DNA of 64,000 bases from Winogradskyella epiphytica (GCF_003217215.1 NZ_QJTD01000001.1:248001-312000), one strand, 5' to 3'. Counted from the stretch's first letter, positions 26,854 to 34,565 are shown. Program-made: numbers and translations. The notes: generated by a model not told the origin, from the sequence alone.

Positions 26854-27350
26854 CATCAATTATCGCACTTCATTACAGAAAACAAAACATCCTTAGAGGC
26901 GCACTAATTTATAGTGCTGGTGATACTATTGCTGCCCTATTACTCAATGAGTTTTCATGGCATCGCTTAGTTGGCATGGTGATTATTGGCGCCACCTTTT
27001 ATGCTTTTGAAATCCCGAATTATTTCGATTGGATTGTAAAAAAGACCTACCGCTTAAAAGGTCTTAAAGCCACCTTAACTAAAACTATACTGGCCATACT
27101 GTATTTTAATCCTTTATGAGTGGCGAGACATTTATTGTTTATCAAATTGTTTTCCGGTGAGTTGAGTGCCATTGGATTTAACCTTTTAGAAATCGCATTT
27201 TGGTCGTTTTTAGTAAATATCCCAATATCATTTATAGCGAATTATATTATCCAAAATCGATTTAAAGTAAAATGGCGTTTTGTTGGAAGTGCTATATTCT
27301 CTGCTCTTATGGCAATTTATTATGCTTTAAGCGAGACACTATTTAGTTAA
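26826..27350 (+). pseudogene. Membrane protein gene interrupted by an in-frame TGA
   Basis: Two stretches in the same frame are separated only by one TGA at 27117-27119. The first (RGALIYSAGDTIAALLLNEF, GMVIIGATFYAFEIPNYFDW, ending ILYFNPL) and the second (VARHLLFIKLFSGEL, WSFLVNIPISFIANYIIQ, ending YYALSETLFS) read together as one four-helix membrane protein of about 165 residues. TGG (Trp) changed to TGA would explain the break. The layout faintly recalls the Mpv17/PMP22 family, but I would not assign it. The 5' end has no ATG; the frame opens at a TTG inside the GNAT gene, so the start may also be damaged. A sequencing error is possible. Confidence 0.65.
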
Positions 27351-27351
27351 A

Positions 27352-27369
27352 TTCCTGCGAAAGCAGGAA
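27352..27369 (+). repeat. Short palindromic repeat TTCCTGC-GAAA-GCAGGAA
   Basis: This is a perfect 7-bp inverted repeat with a GAAA loop, right after the stop of the broken membrane gene. Exact or near copies occur at 34567-34584, 51480-51497 and, degenerate, 29923-29940. Confidence 0.7.
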
Positions 27370-27524
27370 ACTCATAAATAAGAATTAAATTCTCTTTTTT
27401 GCTTCGAATATTAGTAAAAGTCGGAAGGTAAATCGTCACTCAATCTTCACTCTGTCGAAATAACAAAATCACTCCTAATTAACGACTTACACAACTAACT
27501 CTCACAGATTTTCTGTGGATATTC

Positions 27525-27694
27525 TTGTGAATTATAATAAACTTTATTAAGTTTGACCAAGTATCAGGAACGCCATTTGGCGTACCAACCGAGCACAAAA
27601 GCAACGGTGGTTTAGAATACGGACAGTTCGGTCAAAAAAATGATTTCTCCCTGTTTTACAACTATCCTGATGCATAACAATTAAAACTATGCAT
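27525..27694 (+). promoter_or_regulatory. Promoter and structured leader before two unknown genes
   Basis: TTG (27525-27527) and TAAGTTTG (27548-27555), 20 bases apart, form a good flavobacterial promoter. The following ~130 bases hold several inverted repeats. GGAACGCC/GGCGTACC (27567-27586) has one mismatch. ACC..CCG pairs with CGG..GGT (27584-27611). ATCAGGA (27563-27569) pairs with TCCTGAT (27665-27671). ATGCATA (27670-27676) pairs with TATGCAT (27688-27694), just before the ATG at 27697. Also TTTGACC (27552-27558) pairs with GGTCAAA (27630-27636). No known riboswitch class was recognised. One frame across it is open for about 40 codons and looks mildly protein-like, so a gene remnant is an alternative. 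The rest of the 27370-27524 gap shows nothing I can name. Confidence 0.5.
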
Positions 27695-27696
27695 TT

Positions 27697-28056
27697 ATGA
27701 CATCTATTACAATTAATTTTAACGAGAACGCCATTAGTGCCTCTCAACAAGTAGACATTAATTCCATTATCACCATAGACTCTTCTTTTGTGGATATGTC
27801 CTATTATCTCAACAAGGATTATTTCGGAGCCTTAATTAAACTTGAACACCACCAAATGATTACCTCATTAAACTTAACAGAAGTATCCCCTTATCTCCTC
27901 TTGTTTTTTGACGATGACTTATTTTTCAAAGGCGCATCTTATAGTATTAAAAACGGCAATGGAAATTCTACTTTACAAACACAATACAAGAACATCCTTT
28001 TTTTAAGACTACCTCACAACATTGAATTAAATCAAATAAATAATTTACATATTTAA
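27697..28056 (+). CDS. Hypothetical protein, 119 residues
   Basis: I do not recognise this protein. It is soluble with no signal peptide, rich in Asn, Ile and Leu (NFNENAISASQQVDINSIIT, LLLFFDDDLFFKGASYSI), and looks like a small mixed alpha/beta fold. It begins two bases after a leader hairpin and is followed after two bases by another small gene on the same strand, so the pair is an operon. Flanking genes belong to the xanthine dehydrogenase region, but nothing ties it to that pathway. Confidence 0.6.
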   Translation: MTSITINFNENAISASQQVDINSIITIDSSFVDMSYYLNKDYFGALIKLEHHQMITSLNLTEVSPYLLLFFDDDLFFKGASYSIKNGNGNSTLQTQYKNILFLRLPHNIELNQINNLHI

Positions 28057-28058
28057 AG

Positions 28059-28340
28059 ATGGAACACTTATATTTTAGAAAAGAATCTGATGATAAGATT
28101 ATTTCAGATTATAAAAAGAAACTTGAAGTTCAAACTATGGAGGAATTAGTGAACTCTTATAACAGACAAGTTAAATGCGGAATTGTAGGCGTGCATATGC
28201 AAGCATTACTTTTAATAGCCTTAAGACAAGAGTTTAAAGAACGTTTAAAAGAAAGCCCTGTATATCTCTTGAATCATATTCTAGGTTTGGTAGGACCTAT
28301 TGAAGTGGTCGATGGGCATATTAGAATATTGGAAAATTAG
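28059..28340 (+). CDS. Hypothetical protein, 93 residues
   Basis: This is a small, mainly helical, charged protein (DDKIISDYKKKLEVQTMEEL, KCGIVGVHMQALLLIALRQE, LLNHILGLVGPIEVVDG). No motif assigns a function. It follows the previous gene after two bases and ends before a convergent gene pair. The regular amphipathic pattern and good codon composition support it as real. Confidence 0.65.
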   Translation: MEHLYFRKESDDKIISDYKKKLEVQTMEELVNSYNRQVKCGIVGVHMQALLLIALRQEFKERLKESPVYLLNHILGLVGPIEVVDGHIRILEN

Positions 28341-28426
28341 GCCAAGCTGAAGTTTAGAGCCTAAAAACCTTTAATCTAAAGATTTTAAAACACTCATGCT
28401 AAGCCGTATCGAAATAACATAAGGTT

Positions 28427-28918
28427 TTAATTGAGTGTTTTCAAATCTGCATTCGTTAAAACATGATAGTCAGAAATGGAATAATGTGTCAAAACATCTT
28501 GAAGCAAATAGTCTCTAACGACCAGTATTAGATGTTGGTGCTTATTCGTACTGAAATTTGGAATTAACACTTCAGCTGACCTATGCAGACCTTCATTTTT
28601 CAATTCTAACTTTCCGAGTTCGTCAATAATTAGATAGGTTCCTTCCAATTTAGACGCTCTAGAAATCAAATATTCATTGGCATGCTTAAAAGCCGCTTTT
28701 AAAAATTTAAAATTCCCTATTTGAATTAGCTCTTCAGCTTCAACTTCATTTATAACTTCTAATTCAAATTCAGCTTTAGATTTTACTTTTAAGAAATATC
28801 GTTTTCCCGATTCATTATCCGGGCATAATAAGCCATCGACATCAGTTCGATTTTTAGACCAGTTTAATAATGCCGTTGTTTTTCCTGATCTAATTTCTCC
28901 TGTAAAGATGTAAATCAT
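28427..28918 (-). CDS. P-loop NTPase, THEP1-like
   Basis: The 163-residue protein has a Walker A motif at the N-terminus (FTGEIRSGKTTA, residues 5-16), a Cys-containing segment GLLCPDNESGKRY and a Walker B/DEXX stretch (YLIIDELGKLEL). This pattern resembles the THEP1-type nucleoside triphosphatases. Its ATG overlaps the TGA of the upstream membrane protein gene (ATGA), so the two are translationally coupled and probably interact. Together they lie between xdhAB and xdhC, which suggests a part in molybdoenzyme maturation or purine handling. This is inference from position only. Confidence 0.75.
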   Translation of the reverse strand: MIYIFTGEIRSGKTTALLNWSKNRTDVDGLLCPDNESGKRYFLKVKSKAEFELEVINEVEAEELIQIGNFKFLKAAFKHANEYLISRASKLEGTYLIIDELGKLELKNEGLHRSAEVLIPNFSTNKHQHLILVVRDYLLQDVLTHYSISDYHVLTNADLKTLN

Positions 28919-29922
28919 TTTGATGACATTTTAAAATGAATACAATTAGAAATGCTATTCGCCATAAAATACTTAAATCGTGTATAACCTTTTAAGTGTT
29001 TTGTTTCTTTCCAAGTGAAGGCAATAATCTGTCGGAAATACGGAAATAAATCCATCGCATTACTAATATCCTCTTCGTACTTAGATTCTTTTTTTTGCAG
29101 ATATTTTCGAATTAATTTCAATAAAAAAGGTCCAATCACCAAATACCAAAGCATTAAAATTAAGAAACTCCGTAAGACGATATAAGTGGCTTTTTGCCAA
29201 CCAAATAATGTTCCGCCAAATAATGAAAATGCTAATACCATAACAGCCACAGTTCCTAACCAAACCCAAATAACTTTGGTTCTAAAAGGGACTTTTTTCT
29301 TACGATCAGAATCCTCTAAAGGTTTTGACTTTAGATAGAACTCCTCTTCGGGTTTATTTGCTATAATTTTGATGATGCTTTTAATGAACAATCCTGCCAA
29401 CAGTCCTGCCACTCCGTAAACCACTAAATATAGCGTGACTAAAAATGTGGTTGTAGACGTTTCTGAAACAAAGTCTAATTTCTTTTGAACCCAAGCGCCA
29501 TAAATATTAATCGCATCCCAAAGATTGGTTCCATAAACAATAGTCAGGATGAGTAATTTTTGAAGCGCTGATTCTAAAAAAGTCACTATTCCTAAAACCA
29601 GCAAAGTCAAACCTTTCCAAGAAAAATTCGATAATAAAAGTGCTCCAACAAGAGCTTGAAAACTCACAGCGACATAAGCTCCAAAAGGCGAATACGGACT
29701 CACCGCCATTTTTATGATTAAAACTATAATCAATGCTTTTAATATGGATTGCCATTTATTTTCGGCATAAAAAGCGATTAAGCTAATGAGCAAAATTGAA
29801 ACACCACCTACAATCAGTCCTGTGAAGGGCGAATTGAACACATGTAAAAAACCACCTAATCCAGACTCATTTAAAGCCCAAAGCGCAGTTAATTTATCTA
29901 TGATGGATTTGTTTCTTTTCAT
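28915..29922 (-). CDS. Multi-pass membrane protein coupled to the NTPase
   Basis: The 335-residue product has about eight hydrophobic segments, including TGLIVGGVSILLISLIAFYA, ILKALIIVLIIKMAVSP, ALVGALLLSNF, TTFLVTLYLVVYGVAGLLAG and VIWVWLGTVAVMVLAFSLF. A basic cytoplasmic tail carries the sequence YLQKKESKYEEDISNAMDLF. I do not recognise the family. The arrangement of a membrane protein with a coupled P-loop NTPase is reminiscent of a transporter or a membrane maturation factor. The start lies directly after a degenerate copy of the GCAGGAAGTAAGC-type 5' sequence also found before speB. Confidence 0.7.
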   Translation of the reverse strand: MKRNKSIIDKLTALWALNESGLGGFLHVFNSPFTGLIVGGVSILLISLIAFYAENKWQSILKALIIVLIIKMAVSPYSPFGAYVAVSFQALVGALLLSNFSWKGLTLLVLGIVTFLESALQKLLILTIVYGTNLWDAINIYGAWVQKKLDFVSETSTTTFLVTLYLVVYGVAGLLAGLFIKSIIKIIANKPEEEFYLKSKPLEDSDRKKKVPFRTKVIWVWLGTVAVMVLAFSLFGGTLFGWQKATYIVLRSFLILMLWYLVIGPFLLKLIRKYLQKKESKYEEDISNAMDLFPYFRQIIAFTWKETKHLKGYTRFKYFMANSISNCIHFKMSSK

Positions 29923-29940
29923 GTTTACTTCCTGTGAAAG
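29923..29940 (-). repeat. Degenerate copy of the short palindromic repeat in a 5' leader
   Basis: On the minus strand, CTTTCACAGGAAGTAAAC precedes the ATG of the membrane protein gene. The speB leader reads CTTTCGCAGGAAGTAAGC before its ATG. The two 18-base stretches differ at two positions. Confidence 0.55.
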
Positions 29941-30011
29941 TATGAATCTAATTTATGACTCCCTAAAGTCCCCTCGAGGGAACAATCCTCATCAAACATC
30001 TTAGCTATACA

Positions 30012-30791
30012 TTATTTAGCAACGGATTTATAATGCACTTGCAGTAACTGTGCAACCACGCTAATGGCGATTTCTTTAGGTGTATCGCCACCAATATCTA
30101 AACCAATAGGACAAACTACATTTGTCATTCCTTCAGGAATATTCATCTCCTTGATAAGCATATTATTAAATCGCACTTTCTTGGTTTTACTTCCTATTAA
30201 TCCTAGAAATTTAGTTTCGTTTTGTAAAGCCATGGAAATAATATCAAAATCGATAGCATGATTATGAGTCAATACCAATACATAACAATTAGTCCCCCAT
30301 TTCACTGCGTCTTTAAATGTTTTAAAATCGGTTTCACTGACTTGATGGGTAATAACACTTTCGTTTAAATCTAAATTTGAAAACCAATTTTCTCGAGAGT
30401 CAATAAGATTTACTTTAAAAGGAGTGCCTTCTAAAAGCTTAACAATTTCAATTCCGATATGGCCTGCGCCGAATAAAAATAATTCTGGTGATTGATTCAT
30501 AGGTTCTATCATAAATTCTACTTTTCCGCCGCAGCATTGTTCAAATTCTGGACCTAATGTATATGAAGATTCTATTATTCGGTTTTCATCTAAGGCGAGC
30601 ATCGCTTCATCAGTGGCTTTAAATTCCAACTTCCCTCCTCCTATGGTTCCGTAAATTTGCTTGTCTTTTGTGACCAACATACGAGAACCAACCACGCAAG
30701 GTGTTGAGCCTAAACATTTAGTAACAGTTATAAAAGCCACAGGTGTATGCTTTCTTTTAAACTCTGATAATAGTTCGATCCAGTTATTCAT
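30012..30791 (-). CDS. xdhC: XdhC-family molybdenum cofactor maturation protein
   Basis: XdhC binds molybdenum cofactor and helps its sulfuration and insertion into xanthine dehydrogenase. The 259-residue protein has the XdhC/CoxI N-terminal domain (AFITVTKCLGSTPCVVGSRM, YGTIGGGKLE, EQCCGGKVEFMIEP) and the C-terminal Rossmann domain (LFLFGAGHIGIEIVKLL, YVLVLTHNHAIDFDI, FLGLIGSKTKKVRF, VCPIGLDIGGDTPKEIAISV). It is the third xanthine dehydrogenase gene of the region but on the opposite strand from xdhAB. It is probably transcribed towards the membrane protein/NTPase pair, 90 bases apart. Confidence 0.92.
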   Translation of the reverse strand: MNNWIELLSEFKRKHTPVAFITVTKCLGSTPCVVGSRMLVTKDKQIYGTIGGGKLEFKATDEAMLALDENRIIESSYTLGPEFEQCCGGKVEFMIEPMNQSPELFLFGAGHIGIEIVKLLEGTPFKVNLIDSRENWFSNLDLNESVITHQVSETDFKTFKDAVKWGTNCYVLVLTHNHAIDFDIISMALQNETKFLGLIGSKTKKVRFNNMLIKEMNIPEGMTNVVCPIGLDIGGDTPKEIAISVVAQLLQVHYKSVAK

Positions 30792-30964
30792 TTTAAATAC
30801 AAAAGAGAATTTAAAAATAAGGCTTTTTGAGGTAAGTCCTAATTGATTTTCAAATTAGAGTAAAAGCCTTTAAATAGTGTAATCTTTTGAAATTTTCTGT
30901 AATCTTTAAGAATTAACTTCGACAGAATACTGTATATTGATTTTTCTAAATAAAAAACAATTTC

Positions 30965-31300
30965 ATGTCTAAAACATATTACGACCCAGCAGATTTACGA
31001 AAATTTGGAAAGATCACGGAATGGAGTGAAGAACTTGGAAATAAATTCTTTGATTACTACGGAAAAGTCTTTGAAGAAGGCGCTTTAACCGCACGAGAAA
31101 AATCACTTATCGCATTGGCTGTAGCACATACAGAACAATGTCCTTACTGCATAGATGCTTATACAAAAGACACTTTACAACGCGGTGTTACCAAAGAAGA
31201 AATGATGGAAGCTATTCATGTTGGTGCTGCTATAAAAAGTGGAGCAACCTTAGTACATGGTGTACAGATGATGAATAAAGTGAATAAATTAGACGGTTAG
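30965..31300 (+). CDS. Arsenosugar-associated peroxidase-like protein (AhpD/CMD fold)
   Basis: The 111-residue protein has the carboxymuconolactone decarboxylase/AhpD helix-bundle signature: EGALTAREKSLIALAVAHTE followed by the redox pair CPYC (QCPYCIDAYTKD) and GVTKEEMMEAIHVGAAIKSG. It is a probable thiol-dependent redox protein. This subtype commonly precedes arsS in arsenosugar clusters, and here arsS begins 56 bases later. A role may be to keep arsenic trivalent or to protect the radical enzyme; that is inference. Confidence 0.85.
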   Translation: MSKTYYDPADLRKFGKITEWSEELGNKFFDYYGKVFEEGALTAREKSLIALAVAHTEQCPYCIDAYTKDTLQRGVTKEEMMEAIHVGAAIKSGATLVHGVQMMNKVNKLDG

Positions 31301-31356
31301 AATTCGAGCTTCAACCAAATAATTTCACAAGAATTACAAATAAGAGACCCCAATTA

Positions 31357-32412
31357 ATGGCAACAAAATCCTTACATAAATTAGGAAGCGATTTAGCGCA
31401 AAGCAATAAACAATTAGAAATACTCTCCAATGGTATCTTTAAAAATGGTGAACTGCCAACGTTTAAAGACAAGATATCGGAAACAAACCAATTTCCCCTT
31501 AAAGCTAAAAAATTAGAAATTTTACAAATTAATGTTGGCTATATGTGCAACCAAGTTTGCGATCACTGTCATGTTGATGCTGGTCCAGATCGGAAGGAAA
31601 TTATGACTAGAGAGACCATGCAACAATGTCTTGAAGTCATAAGAAATTCTGGAGCACATACGCTTGATTTAACTGGTGGTGCTCCTGAAATGAATCCTGA
31701 TTTTAGATGGTTTGTAGAAGAAGCAGCAAAAGTTGGAATTAAAGACTTTATCGTACGCTCTAACTTGACAATCATTAGAGCGAATAAAAAATATCACGAC
31801 CTACCTGAGTTCTTTAAAAGGCATAACGTTCATGTGGTAAGTTCTATGCCACACTGGACACGTGGAAAAACAGATAAACAACGTGGCGATGGTGTTTTTG
31901 ACAAGTCAATTAAAGCCTTACAAGATTTAAATGCCATTGGTTACGGAATGCCAGATAGCGACTTGAGATTGGATTTAGTATATAATCCTTCAGGTGCTTT
32001 TTTACCTGGTGACCAAACCTCGATGGAAAAAGATTTCAAAAAGGCCTTATTGGAAGATTTCGGAATTCAGTTTCACAACTTATTTGCGATTACCAATTTA
32101 CCAATTGCACGTTTTCTAGATTACTTAATAGCTTCAGATAATTATGAAGATTATATGTATTCTTTAGTTGAAGCGTATAATCCTGCGGCAGTAACAAATG
32201 TCATGTGTACAAATACTTTATCTATAAGTTGGGATGGTTATTTATTTGACTGTGATTTTAACCAAATGTTAGAATTACCGGTGAACAGTAAGTCGAAACA
32301 TATTTCAGAATTTAATGAAAAATTATTAGAAGGGCGAAACATTGTAATTTCGCAACATTGTTATGGTTGCACTGCAGGAGCAGGAAGCAGTTGTCAAGGT
32401 AGTGTTGCTTAA
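31357..32412 (+). CDS. arsS: Arsenosugar biosynthesis radical SAM enzyme
   Basis: ArsS is a radical SAM enzyme reported to join the 5'-deoxyadenosyl group to dimethylarsenite, giving a dimethylarsinoyl-adenosine precursor of arsenosugars. The 351-residue protein has the 4Fe-4S motif CNQVCDHC (Cys64, 68, 71), the glycine-rich TLDLTGGAPEMNP, and a Cys-rich C-terminus (VMCTNTLS, LFDCDFNQM, HCYGCTAGAGSSCQG, with Cys335, 338, 346). Some relatives are selenoproteins; every position here is an ordinary Cys codon. Length and motifs match the family well. It is followed by the rhodanese gene 53 bases on. Confidence 0.95.
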   Translation: MATKSLHKLGSDLAQSNKQLEILSNGIFKNGELPTFKDKISETNQFPLKAKKLEILQINVGYMCNQVCDHCHVDAGPDRKEIMTRETMQQCLEVIRNSGAHTLDLTGGAPEMNPDFRWFVEEAAKVGIKDFIVRSNLTIIRANKKYHDLPEFFKRHNVHVVSSMPHWTRGKTDKQRGDGVFDKSIKALQDLNAIGYGMPDSDLRLDLVYNPSGAFLPGDQTSMEKDFKKALLEDFGIQFHNLFAITNLPIARFLDYLIASDNYEDYMYSLVEAYNPAAVTNVMCTNTLSISWDGYLFDCDFNQMLELPVNSKSKHISEFNEKLLEGRNIVISQHCYGCTAGAGSSCQGSVA

Positions 32413-32465
32413 GTAATCCATAAAAAAGTAGGACTTGGAAGGTTTAGCGTAACTCAACTTATATT

Positions 32466-32960
32466 ATGAAAAACAAAATTTTATATCTACTGATATGTCT
32501 TTCTAGCATAAGTTTTGCTCAAGAATCAATTTCAGAACTGCTTGAAAAGTATAACAACCATAGCGTTCCTTATATATCTGTACAAGAATTAGCCATGCCG
32601 AAAACGGAGGCCATTTTACTCGATGCAAGAGATTATAAAGAATATGCCGTTAGTCATATTAAAAACGCAATTCATGTTGGTTATGATAATTTTGATTTAA
32701 AAACGCTAAAGAAAAACATTCCTGAAACCTCTACTGCTATTGTGGTGTATTGTACAATTGGTGTCCGTTCCGAGCGTATTGCAGAACAACTTAAACAATA
32801 TGGATACACCGATGTTTATAATTTATTTGGTGGTATTTTTGAATGGAAAAACAACGATTTCCCAATCTATAATTCCGACAATAAGGAAACAGAAAAAGTA
32901 CATGTTCACTCCAAGGATTGGGCTAAATGGTTATTAAAAGGTATTAAAATTTATGACTAA
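32466..32960 (+). CDS. Secreted rhodanese-like protein
   Basis: The 164-residue protein has a signal peptide (MKNKILYLLICLSSISFA) and one rhodanese domain with LLDARDYKEYAVSHIKNAIH, an active-site loop VVYCTIGVRSE (catalytic Cys) and NLFGGIFEW. It would work in the periplasm or at the membrane as a sulfur or arsenic-oxoanion thiol transferase. Cdc25-like rhodanese folds include arsenate reductases, but this loop does not prove that activity. It overlaps the next glycosyltransferase by eight bases, placing it firmly inside the arsenosugar operon. Confidence 0.85.
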   Translation: MKNKILYLLICLSSISFAQESISELLEKYNNHSVPYISVQELAMPKTEAILLDARDYKEYAVSHIKNAIHVGYDNFDLKTLKKNIPETSTAIVVYCTIGVRSERIAEQLKQYGYTDVYNLFGGIFEWKNNDFPIYNSDNKETEKVHVHSKDWAKWLLKGIKIYD

Positions 32961-33582
32961 AGCACTGGTAATCGTTTTTGTAAAAAACATCAAATTAGGC
33001 ACTGTAAAAACAAGATTAGCCAAGACTATAGGAGACTTAGGTGCTTTTGAAGTTTATACTGAATTGGTTAAAATCACTGAAAAAGCAACCGAAGAAATCG
33101 AATTTGACAAACGCATATACTTTTCTAATGCTGTCGTAGATTCTCAATGGCCTAAGGATTTTAAAACCGTTCAAACTGGTGTTGATTTAGGTGAGCGTAT
33201 GATGAATGCCTTTCAAGATGGATTTGACGATGGTTATGAAAAGATAGTCTTAATAGGATCTGATTTACCCGATATTAATTCGACACACATTGAAATGGGA
33301 ATTGAAGCCTTAGATACTAACGATGTTGTTTTTGGTCCAGCAGAAGATGGAGGTTACTATTTGGTTGGCTTATCTAAAATGAACAGAGATATTTTCTTAA
33401 ATAAACCCTGGAGTCAGCCTAATTTATTAAAGCAAACGTTACAAGAGTTACAGAGCAAAGAAATTTCTGTGAGTACCTTAGCCATTTTAAATGATATTGA
33501 TACTTATGAAGATTTAATAGCTTCTGATTTTTATAAATCGAATTTAAAATTACAAGAAAAAATACAGCAACTCAATGATTAA
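32953..33582 (+). CDS. TIGR04282-type arsenosugar glycosyltransferase
   Basis: The 209-residue GT-A-like protein begins ALVIVFVKNIKLGTVKTRLA and has the pattern VLIGSDLPDINSTHIEMGIE and VVFGPAEDGGYYLVGLSK, with PW near FLNKPWSQPNL. This matches the family named for neighbours in arsenosugar clusters, related to nucleotidyltransferase-like CofC/GT2 proteins. It probably handles the arsenosugar phosphate. It overlaps the genes on both sides by eight bases, so the rhodanese, this gene and the phosphorylase are translationally linked. The exact reaction is unproven. Confidence 0.9.
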   Translation: MTKALVIVFVKNIKLGTVKTRLAKTIGDLGAFEVYTELVKITEKATEEIEFDKRIYFSNAVVDSQWPKDFKTVQTGVDLGERMMNAFQDGFDDGYEKIVLIGSDLPDINSTHIEMGIEALDTNDVVFGPAEDGGYYLVGLSKMNRDIFLNKPWSQPNLLKQTLQELQSKEISVSTLAILNDIDTYEDLIASDFYKSNLKLQEKIQQLND

Positions 33583-34387
33583 AGCAATAACCGAAAGCAC
33601 AGAATATTTACAAAATAAAGGTTTTGATGCTCCTGAAGTAGGCATCATTTTAGGAACGGGATTAGGGCAACTTATTGGTGAGATAGAAATACTTGCCGAA
33701 GCCAGTTATAATCATATTCCAAACTTTCCAACCGCAACTGTGGAGTTCCATAAAGGAAAACTCATATATGGAATTCTGGAAGGCAAAAAAGTAGTCGTGA
33801 TGCAAGGTCGCTTTCATGTTTATGAGGGTTATTCCTTGCAAGACGTGACCTTTCCGGTAAGAATAATGGAAAAACTAGGCATTACAACTCTATTAGTTTC
33901 CAATGCCGCAGGAGCCATTAACTTAGATTTCAAAAAAGGTGAAATCATGCTGATTGACGACCATATTAATTTACAAGGCAGTTCACCATTGGCTTTTAAA
34001 GGTGTTTCAGAACTAGGTGAACGATTTGTAGATATGAGTGCGCCTTATGATTCTGAATTGAATTCCAAATTTGAAAGTATTGCAAAAGCAAATAATATCC
34101 AATTGCACAAAGGGGTTTACGCCAGTGTTGTTGGACCACAATTAGAAACTAGAGCAGAATACCGAATGCTTAAAACAATTGGAGCTGATGCTGTTGGAAT
34201 GAGTACAGTACCTGAAATTATTGTAGCTAATCACTTAAAACTAAAAACAGCTGCCGTATCTGTTTTAACCGACGAATGCAATCCAGACGATTTAAAACCG
34301 GTAGATATTAGTGAAATCATTGCCATGGCTGCAAAAGCAGAACCGAATATGATCACTCTTTTTAAGGAAATAATTAAAACACTTTAA
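33575..34387 (+). CDS. Purine nucleoside phosphorylase homologue with adenine-type base site
   Basis: The 270-residue protein is a trimeric-type (PNP/MTAP family) phosphorylase. It has LGTGLGQL (about 26-33), MQGRFHVYEGYSLQDVTFPV (Arg79, His81), the VSNAAGA loop and GPQLETRAEYRML with Glu191. GMSTVPEII lies near residue 208. When I align it by eye with human PNP, the base-binding Asn243 becomes Asp233 (VLTDECN) and the 5'-hydroxyl contact His257 becomes Ile245 (VDISEI). Asp at that place favours 6-aminopurines, as in MTA phosphorylase, and a hydrophobic 5' contact suits a 5'-modified ribose. In this operon the likely substrate is dimethylarsinoyl-adenosine, releasing adenine and arsenosugar 1-phosphate. 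A housekeeping role remains possible. Confidence 0.88.
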   Translation: MIKAITESTEYLQNKGFDAPEVGIILGTGLGQLIGEIEILAEASYNHIPNFPTATVEFHKGKLIYGILEGKKVVVMQGRFHVYEGYSLQDVTFPVRIMEKLGITTLLVSNAAGAINLDFKKGEIMLIDDHINLQGSSPLAFKGVSELGERFVDMSAPYDSELNSKFESIAKANNIQLHKGVYASVVGPQLETRAEYRMLKTIGADAVGMSTVPEIIVANHLKLKTAAVSVLTDECNPDDLKPVDISEIIAMAAKAEPNMITLFKEIIKTL

Positions 34388-34565
34388 AAAGTTTATAGAC
34401 ATAGTATTGTTTACAGAAAAAGTTAATAATTGTTATTTTAAGATAAGAGAGGGCTTTTAAGAATTAGATTTCAGTCCTAAATCAATTGTCGAGCTTTGAA
34501 CATTATTTGATTTGTTTCTTATCAAGACTAAATGAACGGAAAGAAAAACAGAATTAAAAAAAAAG

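Noticed and set aside
27117..27119. TGA as a selenocysteine codon
   Set aside because: No plausible selenocysteine function in a hydrophobic protein and no recognised insertion hairpin; a mutated Trp codon is simpler.
27547..27750. Minus-strand frame over the structured leader
   Set aside because: It reads the reverse of a promoter and hairpins and overlaps the next gene's start; Cys/His-rich translation looks random.
31357..32412. ArsS as a selenoprotein
   Set aside because: All C-terminal cysteine positions use normal Cys codons and the frame has no internal TGA.
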